A DNA stretch of 64,000 bases. It comes from Anniella stebbinsi (taxonomy: Eukaryota > Chordata > Lepidosauria > Squamata > Anniellidae). Below the pieces are notes generated by a model. It was not told the origin of the DNA and ran no database searches. It was given only the letters and a program-made list of their open reading frames with translations. Every line of letters begins with the position of its first letter. Within the stretch, counting starts at the first letter, position 1. A program made the translations under genes and the position numbers. The stretch is from contig JARDYH010000001.1 of NCBI GenBank assembly GCA_029215795.1, positions 116,896,533-116,960,532 of the forward strand, read 5' to 3'. Below, in pieces: positions 37,801 through 51,602 of the stretch.

Positions 37801-40800
37801 TCGTCCAAATAAAATAGATGAATTTTGTTTCTTACCTGTTTGGAAAATATTTACTGCAAGTGTCCACTTGAGAGAAACTGTTTGAAGTTGAGCTCAATAT
37901 GTTTTGATTAGCATTCTCGTGACTTGTTTGATTGTGTTGACTAATGCAAGGAATGTTGTTGCTATTCACCTTTGTCTTCCTTTCAGATGCATCATCTTGG
38001 TAAAACATGAAAAAGAGTTGCTAGAGGAATTTGCACCAGATGCAACATTTTGCATAAAGGTGTCAAAATCAAATCGGTATATAGGCCTACGAGATGTAGT
38101 GGCAGCCACCAATTTTGGCGGCTTTAAAAGGGGATTAGACAAATTCTTGGAGAAGGCTATCAATGGCTACTAGTCCTGATTGTTATATGCTACCTCCAGT
38201 ATAAGAGGCAGTATGCCTATGTGCACCATTTGCTCAAGAACATGGGTGGGAGGGTACTGTTGCACTCAAGTCCTGCTTGTGGGTTTCCTGTGGGCGGCTG
38301 GTTGGCCACTGTGTGAACAGAAGAACAGCATGGCTCTTATGTTCTTCTGCCCATGGCGCTTGGGCAAAGAAGAGCCCTTTACCAAACTTTCCACCGCTAG
38401 GGACTCCCACCCAGAGCTGCTCATCACTAACTTGGTTCCTGGATGTCTTCCCCTGGTTGCAGTATGTTTGAACAATTGTTGAGATGATGCTGGCTCAGTT
38501 CCTATTCAAAAGTTCAGCTTTAAAGGCTCTAATAAACCCCTGGACAGATTGAGTTCCTGGGTTAGGTTTTGTATTAGAAAAGTAATGTTGGGATAAAAGA
38601 GTTCATAAGCTTATTCATTCAGTTCTTACAAATATTTTAAATCTACCTTTACAAATATATTGTAACAACTACAAGGAGGAATCTACTTTAAGATGAATCT
38701 GTTCCCAGCTCAAGGCTGGTTTTCATTTCCGCTTTTTGTTCTGTAGGTCTTTAAACCATTAAGCATAAAAACAAGTTGCTTATCTATGTGGATCTTTGAG
38801 TAGTTACCTGTGCTATCACATATGTGTTCTGCACAGAACCTTGTTTCAGAACTTTGTAGAGCTAGGTTAACATATTTGGTGGACCCTTCACCCACAGTCT
38901 CAATTGTGTATGCTCAAGGGGTTGTGGCTCCCACCTTCCTGCTCTATTGTACATCTTATGTGAATGATGGTAAGCATCCGGAACTTTGGTGGTGATGTGG
39001 GATAGCACATGTCTAAATCATCCCATAACAATGTATCCAGTGCTGGAGGGAAGGTATCCTGAGGTGTGATGATACAGGAGCTAAAGTTGGCATTTGGAAG
39101 GCTCTGCCTCCTTATGATGGTTGGACGACTGGAATTTCACAGCCAAGAAACTTTTCTTGTGACAGTACAAAGATGCCTAACAGGACACCTTTACTGCCAG
39201 TGAGTATGATGTAGGGCAACTGGATGAGGACCTGTTCCAAGAGTGATACCTGTTAAACGATGACTGCTGGCCGCCTAGGGCCATGCATCAAGCTGTGTTG
39301 CAAAGCATCTCCACCCAGTCCAGGATATCATCTGCCTTCTTGTTAAAATGACTTGCACCATCAACTCACTAATTTTAGCCCCCTGTATAAGCCCAGAGGA
39401 ACATAACTGAACATGCCTGTGAAATTCTGTGTCCCTGCTATTACCTTCCATTTACTGCGTTGCTAGCTGAGCTGCTTCCTGTTGAAATACTCTGGCCAGT
39501 TCTTTCTTACGTCCCAGGAGGTGGAACAAAAAGGAGAAAGTCTTCTGCCATAATAGTTTTTGATGTCTAGACTTTACACCTGATCATTGGCAACGTGGAG
39601 TGACAATGCAGCAATTGAGTAGAACTGTAATGTCCAGATTTCTGCCTCCATTATAAGTAGGTACAGAATGGATTTGCTGGTATAACTTGGTCAGAGCAGC
39701 CTCGGCGATGATGGGATTAGGCACAGGATGTTTAAACAGAAAACCTTAGCCATCTTCCTGGACTTTATAGAGGTTCTCTAGTCATTTTACTGTCAGAGAT
39801 ATGGTGGATAGCTTATCGCATGATTCCTTTGCCACTTACAAAGATGCTGGTAGTATGGAGAACATCACTGGGGCAATCTATCAGCATGCACCAGTTGAGG
39901 GATGGGATCTTTGGCAGCAAGTGGCTGCTGCTGGATTTCAAGGCCTGTGTGGAGCAGCTTTTGTGAATACAATCAGATATCCTATGTGGCAGATAATGGA
40001 GTGTGATCCTCAGTGTACATGTCTAGTGGGGAGATGGATGGTACCACAAACCACATTGACTCTGAGTCAGACAAATATTCCTCAACCTCAAGGAGTGATC
40101 TGGCTTTCAGCTGGTTTGAGCAGTGGCCAGGTGCCACCAATGACAGGCTGAAACAGCGTGTAGCGGCTCAAGCTGACACTATTGTAAAACGGTGGTCCAA
40201 AAAGATGGAGCAATAAATGCTGCAAAGTTACTGACTCAAAGGGCATGACATGCAAGACAATCCATCAACACCAAACGTGTTACAGCCATCAAGCCCAAGG
40301 ATGTTTGTACTGACAAAGATGCAAGTCCATTCACTGCCAAGGTAAGAAGAGGGCAGTAAGATACCACAGGCAGGATAGTTAGCATGGGTGCATTAATACC
40401 TGACAACAGATGTAGCAACCTTTGTAGACTCAGAGATTAGTTGACTAGTGGTGGTAAGCATGGTGAAGGGGAATCTGCTCCTCCTTCAGTATATGTACTA
40501 GGATGGAGATCCATCCTAGACCCAATAAATATTCCCATGCTAAAGATCACCAATGGAATAAGGTGGTAGTACAGAGACAAGTCCCTCACACCTGAATCTC
40601 AACAATGGTTGTCATTATGATGGCAGTGTTTCCTAGGTGACTGCTACCTTGGTGAAAATCTCTGGGAGATTACCTCAAATGGGAATTGTGAATCAATCAG
40701 GCCCAGGGTGAGACTTTAGCATCCACTTGCAAACAGAGTCTGTTCCCAGAGGGCACGGGATATTTGTTCAACAAAGCACTGGCAGTATTGGCACAAGTCC

Positions 40801-43800
40801 ACAAAAATGATACTTGCCGTTGCACAAAAGACACAAGGTGTGGCTGTCTGTGGGAAGGAGTTTACTCCTGCAAACAGAACTCTTGTGGCAAGTAGCTGCC
40901 TTCAGAGTAACTTTTTCAAAAGCCCTGAAAATGGGCAAGTAAGACAGGCGAGGTAACCAAAACAAATCAAAACGGAAAACGTAAATGCTGAAGTAATAAT
41001 AAAATAGAGTAAAGGTAAGAGAAAAAATAACACATTTCCCCTCTTTTTACCCGGTGAGGCTGGGAAAATGCCAGAATTGGGAAAGACCTTTGCTGCTGCT
41101 GTTGCAGCAGCATTTGAAAAGTATCTGAGTAGGGATTACACCCCATGGAACATGTACGCTGAAGGTGGGGGGTGGGAAGCCTGCCAAAATTCTAACCTAG
41201 CTTTAGAAAGTCCCAAAATGAGGCTCTGTGCAGATACAGAAGCCATATCTGAACCATAAAGAATCTCTTCTGTGGTCTACTATGCATATACTGAAACCAG
41301 TATGTCAACCAAGTATCCCTTTCCCACTATTGAGCAAAAGCTAGCACTGTAGTGCAGTCTACAGTGTCAAAGTACCTAATTGAAACCCTATACAATACAT
41401 TCTGTGGTTGCAGTACTAACAGTGATGGAGCTCAAGCTCAAGGTAATTTTTGCTATATTATGGAGCCATTGAAATCCACCATGTTTTCTGGAGAAGGAGC
41501 TTGGCCATGAAGATAATGAATAAAATCTGAATTTAATCAACATTTGGAGTCAGTATGTCAAAACTGGTAAATTTTGTCTTTCATTGCTCATGTGAACAGA
41601 AGCTGAAAAAAGCAAGAAATGGAATTTGGCTTATGACAATACAGTTCATCTGAATACAGCCTTAGATTCCTGTCTGCGTAATGAAACCCAGGATGATACT
41701 GAAAATTTGGGGTTGCATATTTGGATTAACATACCTTTCAAGTCTCTGTTTTCTTTTGCTAGCCCTATGTCACAGTATCCAGCAATCAGAATTTCTGTAG
41801 ACTCACTATTTATAGATGACGGAGAAGCATTGTTCCTAGAACGTTCTTGCACTCTTTCTAAATAAAAGTAAAAGCCTTGTTTATATCCAGTTCCACTCAG
41901 TAAAGTATTATTACTATAGTAATGAAACAATATGTAAAAAAAAATCCAAGGGAAATCTTCAGAGTTAGCCCGTGACATTTTGCTACGTGAGGTAGAGCTG
42001 CTTTCCTTGCAACCATTCAAGTCAAAGTTCATTGTACCCAAAGCCAGGCGAGTTGTTTTGGTACATGAGGCAGAAAATCCCAGAAGCACCTCTCCCATCC
42101 CTGACAGTAAAAAGACAATAATCACAAATTGAATAATTAACTATCTGATGCACTTTCATGAAACCCAAAGTGACCATACCTTGCCTAAGGATGGGACCTT
42201 AATTTGTCATTATTAATGCAGTCTGTTGCTAGCTTTGTCAAGAAGTGATGCTAACCTTCTAACTAATAAAATGCCATATTTTCAGAATGTGAAATTGGTG
42301 TATTTTATGTTTCCTGATGAATGACTTCCAAGTTAGCCACTTTCTAATACATCATTTTAAAAAAAGGTTCCTTTTTTAAACTACTTTGCATGGGAAATAT
42401 ACCTTGGCCCTAAAATCCCTGCAACAGAATTGTCTTCCTTATATCCTAGAATCAGCCTTTAAACAGAACTAATGAAATCAGCAGTGCTAGATACTCATTA
42501 GAAAATGTTCACATTAAATGGATACACTAGCTGCTGCCAGTGACACTGGTCTTAATAGACTTTTAGGAAAGCTGTTTTATAGATTATTGTTGTGAAGTTG
42601 TTTTGACTGCACTAGAAGGCTGCATGTTTGTTTCTGCAGTCATGGAACTCCTCTCTGACTGCATTAATCATCTGTTGAGAAAGTCTAGATTTGACCAGCA
42701 GATACCTCTTCTTAATATTTCAAACTCTAATGAAGATACATTTTAATGGATGCTGTTGAATTTTACTATTGTAGTATTGGTCTGAATATTGTAACATTGT
42801 CTCCTAGACCATAGGGGTGGCTTATAAATACTATTAATAATTGTTGAGACAGGATATGAAGACATACCTGACAATTACAAAGAACTTTTTAAAAACAAAA
42901 CATACTTTTCCAGAGGCTCTATACACACAGAGGCCAATATGACGGCACATGCAGCACAAAGAGAAACACTGCCTTCACCCCAAATGGAATGGCAACTGGT
43001 CTCTGTCCCTCTTCATGCATGGATTGCTACAGTAGCCACTAAAGCAGGGAGAAGGAACATGTACCCATCCAGATATTGTTGGAAGCACAACTCTCATCAC
43101 TCCTAGCCATTGGGCTATGCTGGCTAGGGCTGATGTGATTTGCAGTCCAACAACACCTGGAGGGCCATACATTCCCAATCCCTGCACTAAAGGTCATGTG
43201 TTACCTTGTTTGGGAGCTTTAAGCAAAATTCTAATTGCTTGATAGAATTCATGGCAAAATGGATTTTTCAAGGTCCTTCACAATTATAGCTCCTGCTTGC
43301 AGCACAGATCGACATGGAACCGAGCTGTCCCACAGGGATGAAACGCATAAGAAAAAATCCCATTTCAACAGAAGGAATTGCTTTTAGCAGTGTACCTTTG
43401 GGATAGTTCAGTTTCATGTCAATCTGATCATGTAGCAACTACAACAGTCATTGCAAAAACGATGGGGACCTGTTTGATTCAATATTCCTAGCTTATTAGG
43501 TATATGACAGTGGCTCACATGATAAACCCATGCAAAAGAAAGGGGTCCATGCAGCCCTGCTATAGGTCTCCTTAAAAGTAACTGATGACAATGTGGTCCA
43601 TGTGACATTCAGTGTTTTTGCAACACCAACATACTGGGTTGATTACTGACCATCTTAAGAACCTGAGCAATAGACTATAAAATGGCTGTGCCTTTACCAT
43701 CTTGTCTGCCAGTAACTGTATGCATTAGCCATTCATATTGCCTCTTCACATCCCATAGTTCTTCTTTCAGTCTGTGGTTTTCTTCATTCAACTGGTGACT

Positions 43801-45407
43801 GGCTTCCCTCAGCCTCCTGGATTCACTTCTTAGCTCACAAATCTCTTCATGCAGGGCCTGTTCATAAGTATGTACTGGATCGTGTCTGTTGTGCATCCTG
43901 TTGATCTGTAAAAGGGAAATTAGTTTAAATTGTGTTTCAATGCTAGATCTTGAAGCAGAAACAAAACAATGAAGAATAGAAGTCTATGTATGAAATTAAG
44001 CATAATTTATCATTGTTCAACGGCTGTAATTATCAAGATTTGTCTTAATAGGGTATCTGCATGTGCTGAGAAATCACACAGTGCAGCCTACTTGGGACTG
44101 TACACTGCCAGTTGGATTCTTATGTTTGAATACTACATATAAAAAGCAGCATGCAAGTAGAAAAGTATCTAGACTAGAACCCTTTTTTGATAAGCCACTT
44201 TTCTGCATGCAGTGAGTTCTTTTTAGTTATTTACAATTAGGGTGAATGGACATCATATTTATGGGATTCCCCCACTCTCTCTTTTTTACTAGAATTCTTA
44301 CTATGCTTAGAATTAAAGAGCATGCTGCCTCTGAGCATATTGAGGCTAAGGATTTATTTTCCGTACCAGAACTGAAATGAGGTTACATAAGTCTATTCCT
44401 GGTTACCTCAAGCTGTCCCATTTCCACAGCCTAATTTTGTTGTTGTTGTTGTTGTTATTATTATTATTATATTTATTTATATCCTGCCTTTTTCCCAATA
44501 ATGAGACTCAAGGCAGCTTACAAATTAAAACATGTACAGTTAAAACAAATAGTAATATACAAACAATAAAAATATAATTGAACATAGTACAATGTAAAAA
44601 TATTTTAAACATTTAAGAACATATTAAATACACATAATTAAAAAATTAAGCTATTGGGAGTCAGAAACTCTTGCCAATCTATTGCAAGTCACCCAGATTC
44701 TGATCTACCTTCTGGCCGCCTCTAATTTACAACATGGTCTAAGGCAGCTGTGAGTAACACATGGCCTATAGGTCACACACAGTCCCTGCTATGGCACCCA
44801 TTACCTCTTTGTTGAGTTAAAAATGTTTTTGGGGAGGGGAAGGAATCTGTAGAGGTTACAGAATGCCCAAAGAGTATAAATTAGCTTACAAACAAGCTAA
44901 TTTGGATCCTTTTGGCATGTAGCTGCTATGGATGCCTTTTTTGTTAGAAAACAAAAAACAAACCACAACATTCACTTGCATGGGGTAGGGTGGGAATACA
45001 GCCTACAAGGGGAGTCCAGGGGTGAAAATGGCCCCTGGACTTCCTGCAGTTGCCCAACTCCAGTCTAAAGTGAATATGTAAAATGTATAATTATGTGCTA
45101 CAAATACATAAAGGTAGTAAATATTTTGTAACCCAGAGGACCTTCTCTTCTGCTGCTCCCAGACTGTGGAACGACCTGCCGGGAGAGATCCGCCAACTCA
45201 CCAGTCTTCAAGAATTTAAGAGAGCTATAAAGACTGATCTCTTCCGGCAGGCCTACCCAGTCGAATTTTAAGACTTTGTTGATTTTAATAATGTATTAAT
45301 TTTATATGCTTTTAATTAGTTTATGTATTGTATATTATATTTTATATTGTACTTGTATTGTATATTGTATTTTTATATTATACATCCGGAGGGAGAGGCG
45401 GGTAAGA

Positions 45408-45447
<40 letters not shown>

Positions 45448-48400
45448 GTCTACTAAGTTCAAACTATTGTAAGTACCAAACAAATGGATATCAGTTGTTG
45501 AATAATTTTAGGTATGGTTTCATACATAATGAAATCAGCTTTACTCTCCTCTCCCCCCATTATACTAAATAAAAGAACAGGTTTAAAGTTGCAACATGGC
45601 AGATTAAATTGAAAATTAATTGCTACCCCAGAGATGGCTTACCTTTTTCTTCAAAATAAGGTTTTCTTCTTTGATGTCTGCTATCTTTTGTAGATATTCA
45701 GATTTTAATTGAGCCATTTCATTCTTCAGGTGTGAAATCTCTTCATCTGCCTTTGCTAGCTCTAAGACAGCAGTCTCGTTGGCTTCCTGAAGATCACTTA
45801 TCTGGCTTTTAAGGTTCACTATATATCGACATGGAAACACATAGTAGGCACAACCTAGTCATATTTGAGCTCTTTTGAGCCCCATTGTCATTAAGGCTGC
45901 AACCCTATGCACACTTACCTGGCTGTGAGTTTCATTGACTTCAATGAGGCTTGGACATTGGATAGTGCTGTGAATGTTTCCCCACTGAAAGAAAAATGCT
46001 TAGCTTGCAGCCCAATTCTATGTTTGCTTACTGCGAAATAATGGCCAATGAGGTCAATGAGACTTTCTTCAAAGTCAGTAACGTGCATATGCTTACAGTC
46101 TTGATTGGACTGTGTCTAGTATTTGTAGAGGAAGGAAAATGAGGCAAAATTAAGGAATGGTGAATTCGCTTCACATCTGAGTGCTAGCCATTACACTACA
46201 TCACTGTGCAAGTACTTCCTCCTGTACCAACCTCGCATTAAGCTAGTCAAATGGAAATGCATTATGCATTGATGAAGGAGAAGGCATTTTCTATTGTGGC
46301 ACCCAGCTCTGGAATGTCCTCTCGGGGGAGATACAACTGTTGTCGACATTGTATGCTTTTTAGATCAAGATGTTTTTATTTGCCCAAGCATTTCAAATTG
46401 ATTGTATGGTTTTAGCTATTTGAATACTTTTCTTTATCACCTCTCCATTTTTATTGTTCCTCAATGTTGTTGCTTATGATTAATTTATATTGTAGTTTGA
46501 AGTTTTATGTATATTACCCTGGAACCCATTTTAAAAATAAAGTACTTGGCTAAGACTGATAGCTTTTCTGGAAATACCCATAACTGCCCAAGAAATCATG
46601 GTTCATAATCTTTCACCATGTTATGTCATTGTAGAGACACACTGTGGCAATACATCTCTCCAGCATGGTACACATGACAAAGTAGCAGAGAACAGAATGG
46701 TTCCTGCTGCAGCATCGATTAATGTTGGGTGGATTCTGGCCACTGTTACAGTTAATTGTGAGGTTGTACTGAGCCCTAACATCCATACTAGGCCTTTGGA
46801 GGAACAGAATTTGGCTTCAATGTTTCTCTAAACTGCTGTTTTAACATTCATAGAAATTAATAAACAGAGCATCATATGTATTGATAGATATAAAAGCAAA
46901 TTAGCACATATTCAAGTGGAAATTAAAAGCACTGACTGTTGAACAAGGTGCAAGGCCTTCATACCAATCAGTTGCTGCAGAATTACAGGAGAACAGCATT
47001 CACATTTCAGGAGGCTGAGAGAGGACTCTTCTTTGTAAAGAACATCTTTCTCCTATAACATTAATTCATTTGTATCAGTTTATTTCATTGAGAAAATGTA
47101 ACATGCTTTTGTCTTCACTTTTCCTTGGTCTGATTTTTTTAAAAAAAAGTTATTGTAATATTACTATTTTTCTCCTCTCCCTTTTCTATAAAATTACTTT
47201 CTCACCCTGTTACGCTTTCAGTTGTATAAATACTTCAAGCTTTTCTGAATTTTTCTGCTGTATCGTGCTTGCAGCACTGACTAAGAGTCTGCATCAGTTC
47301 AACCACTGAACTATGTTTATCCTTTGAGTTCTTGCAGAAATTGCCATCTGTCTTGCGTACAACTTAAGATGATCTATTTTGGAAGGATTTCAGTTTCTTT
47401 GACTTGCAACTACATGCTTCCAGAATCCTGCAAGTATACAGCTTCATCAATCAATTATATCAATTTTTCAGTACAGAGCCTACTCATAGGGAGGGAAGAA
47501 GGAAAATAATGGGTAAAAATAAACATTTTTTGCTGATTGATTGTAATTTGTATAAGTCACTCCATTCCTGCAGCTATCAGGTGCTTATTTAAGAAAAGGG
47601 CCTTATCCTTTCCCTTTTGTTTTTTTGTTTTTATTTAAAATAAAGGCACTGAATGTTGAATAATGCAATGAACATGGTGTAATACCTGAACTACTGCTAA
47701 CAAAAAGGACAGCCAAAGGTCCAACCATCCACCAGTTTCCTTTCCTCAGAATACCTCTGGGCCCTATGGATCCATAGATACATTCTTCAATTTTATGGTA
47801 GTTTTGTTGATATTCCCTGTTCAAATTATGAAGATCTTAAGATGTGCCTTGACTCAATGTTTGTGTATTAAGGTAGCACTGACTAGTGCTGAATCTGTGA
47901 TTTTTATAGCCATTAACGTAAGCTTTAATTTTTTGGTAGTTTATGGGGTGGGGTAGGATTTCATGTAAAAATCAATGCAAATTCATTATTAGACTTTTAC
48001 CTTCCTACCGTTTTGTGTCTGGCCAAGGACACACCAGCAGTCTTTTTTGGTGATACCCACATCTCTTTCACAAAATCCCAAATGTGCTGCTGGGCCTGTA
48101 AAAGTTGGAAACTGTATGTATAAGATATGAGGAAGCTGTCACTTGAAGGATTTTTTTCCAAATTCTTCCAGGTGTGAGATGGTCTTAAGCAGGGGTCTTT
48201 CCCACTCCTGCTACTGAAGATTTGTGCCCGGACCATCCTACATGCAAAGCAAATCCTCTATCACTGTGCATAAGTAACTTACGTAACCTTTACATAATTA
48301 TAAATAAATCCCCTGATTTTTATGTTGTGAATTCAGCCCTCTGTCTTGAGCCAATTGTTCAGTTCTGCCAGGATTGTTATCTGCAGATCTTTTGAAGCAC

Positions 48401-50769
48401 AGATCTTTGGCTCAGTTTAATGTAGAGGGCTGTTCCAAAGCCAATATTTTTCACTTCACTAATTACATAGAAGATGGGGCTTGCTGGCAACAGAAATGCA
48501 AAGACCTGTAACATGTGAAACATTCAGAAGTACATAATCCTAGAGTTAACAAAGAGATTTTATTTTGGGGATATTCTTATTATTACATTACATTATTACT
48601 GTGTTATCTGCTAGTGCTAGTGGCATGCTACTGAAATAAGTTGTATTTATCTATTTAGTTATTTAATTGATTTTTGCCCTGTCTTTCTACCAAAAAAAAA
48701 ATGGCACTCAAGGTGACTTACCAGCACAATTAAAGTGGATTAAAATAATAAACAATACATTAAAATGCAACAAAAGGAGATCTACAGAATTTGTTTTTAA
48801 AAAGCACCCAACCCACCAGACCCATTTACAGGCCAAAAGCCTTAAGTAAAGTGTGGATAGCAGAGGGATTTCCACAGCCTGTGAGGGGCCACCTAAAAAG
48901 TCCTCTCTCACATCATCACCAAATGTGCTCTGAAGGTGGTGGTCTTTCCAGAAGAGTATTGTTCTTGTTTTTTCTATCTATGTGAACCATTTGTCCCAAT
49001 TGCTCTAATTTTTGAAAAAGTGTATCACACCCTGCGATTCTGTTGATTCTCCTGGACTTCTCAGTGGCTTTTGACATTGACCATGGTATCCTCCTGGATA
49101 GGTTATCTGGGCTGGGAGTTGGGAGGCATTGTGCTGCAGTGGTTTTGCTCCTAATTGGATGGCTGATTCCAGAAGGTGGTGCTGGGGGATTATTGCTTTA
49201 TGCTGTGGCAACCAGGCCGTGGGTTTGCACAGGGCTCTATTTTATCCCCTATGCTGTTGAATAACTACATGAAACTGTTGGGTGAGATATCCAGAGGTGT
49301 GGGCTGAGGTGTCATCAATATGCAGATAACACCCAGCTCTACCTCCCTTTTCCATCAAACTCAAGTGAGGGAATGGCTATTCTAAATCAGTGCCTGGCCA
49401 CAGACTATATGAGAACCAACAAACAGACTCAATCCAGACAAGACAGTGGTACTGTTAGCTGGTGATTCATCTGCCCGGCTACATGATGTTCAACATCTTC
49501 TGCAGGGGGTTGCATTCCCCCTAAAGGATCAGGTTCGTAGTTTAGGGGTGCTCTTGGACCCAGAACTGTCACTTGCGACAAAGGTGGACTCAGTGGCACG
49601 GAGCACCTTTTATCAATATAGGCTGATATACCAATTTTGCCCGTATTTGGACAAAGGTAGCCTAGCTACAGATAACTATGCTTTGATACTGGATTACTGC
49701 AATGCCTTATACGTGGAGCTGCTTTTGAAAATGGTCCAGAAAGTTTAGCTGGACCAAAACAGTGCAGCAAGATTATTAATGGGGACCGGCCAACAAGTCC
49801 ACATTACAGCAGTACTTTTCCAGCTGTACTGGCTGCCAGTCCAGGTCTGAATCAAAGTGCTGGTATTAATATTCAAGCCCTAAATGGCTTGGGGCCAGGT
49901 TATCTGAACGATTGCCTCCTCCCGTATCTACCTGTCTGGAACCTAGATCATCTTCAGGGGTCCTTCTCTGTGAGCCCCTGCCAAAGGAAGTGAGGCAGGT
50001 GACTAGCAGGAAAAGGGCCTTTTCTGCTGTGGTAGCTCAGCTGTGGAATGAGCTCCCTAGAGAGGTTTGCCTGGCACCTATGTTGCACTCCTTCCGACGC
50101 CAGGTGAACACCTTTTTATTTTCCCAGTATTTTAACATTTTACCGTCCTAGTCTTTTAGCTCTCTTGTTTTAAAACTGTATTTTAAATCTCTGCATTGCT
50201 GCTCAGTTTTATTCTGGTTGTAGTTTTATATTGTGTTTTTATATTGTGGTCTTAAGCTTCCGTATTTAATATTTTACACCGTATCCGATGGTTTTAATTC
50301 TTGTGAACCTCCCAGAGAGCTTCAGCTATTGGGCAGTATAGAAATGAAATAAATAAATAAGGAAATCCTTTACCTTTCTACAAAGCTTGCCATCATCAAC
50401 AAGATGCAGACTCTGTCCCTGCAAGAGTAGCTGGCCTTCAATTTGCACTTTCTTCATGGGTTGATTAAGTTCCTGTTTGTTCTCAGTTGGATACTTTAGC
50501 AGAAACTCTGACTGCACAGGAGGCTCCCCTGGCTTTGTTGGTTAACCGAAAAACAAAAACAAATGTCAGATGATATTTCAACGATTTAACTTCACTTGTG
50601 CTGTTAAACAAGAACTATTCCATAGTACTGGATATTGTGACACATGCTGTTTTCTATTTATTAGGCAGGCAGGAAAGCTCTTTTTTAAAGTTCTGTTTTA
50701 AGCAGAACACAGGGCCAGTGCATTTGTACAATCTCAAGACTTCATTTGTACATAATAATAATAATAATA

Positions 50770-50801
<32 letters not shown>

Positions 50802-51562
50802 TACTACTATAGCTTTTATATACCACATTACAGCTACTTAGTGCCCTTCAAAGCAGATAGGCCAATAAAATATGAAAATAAAACAAATTAAGTCAATCGC
50901 AATAACTACAAATATCCTCTATGCAAGAAAGATGGCAAGGAAGCACAATCCAGATGCTCGGGTGCTAGGTTCAAATTTGTTACTGCAAATAACACTTGTT
51001 GAAGAACATACATTTGTTTTTTTGTCATTTGAAATACAAAAAAGTAAGATTATCATAGTACAAGTTTCTATTACCATTGGCTCTATTTGAGGGGCTAGTT
51101 CTTTACACTTCTTAAAAACAATTTTGCTCTCTAGTATAAGGAATGGCACCCTGGTAATGTTTAGTCACCCAAACTGTGCCATGTGACATGACAGCACTCC
51201 AAGTTTCCCAGGCCTGGCTCTGTTTGATTTGTTGGAAGTGAAATGGGAAAACATGGATGATCTACGACATTGTGTGTTTTCTTTTAATAGATGTTACTCA
51301 TGGGGAGAAGATGATGTGGGGCTGCTGTTTTTAGTTACTACCACTTATCCCCAACTTGTGTGTTGGTACAGCAGCTCTTGGATCAGGCTGCAAGAGTAGT
51401 AACTGTAATAGTACTGTACACAGGACCCACAGCATTTCCTGGCATGCCTCCTTTGTGTCATCTCCAATGTCAGAGACCATGTGTCAGAAAAGCACTGGCT
51501 GCAGACCTTTCGACAGCTGCAGGTAGGAAGCTTGCAAGGTCAATTCTCTCAGGGTTGACTCT

Positions 51563-51602
<40 letters not shown>

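Noticed and set aside
37904..38173. + strand open frame ending KFLEKAINGY with an acceptor-like CCTTTCAG
   Set aside because: Its 3' half runs into a high-copy reptile repeat (GACAAATTCTTGGAG... GGCTACTAG), so it is repeat sequence rather than a terminal exon.
50749..50812. Possible array of spaced repeats
   Set aside because: A simple trinucleotide microsatellite, not a CRISPR-like or satellite array.
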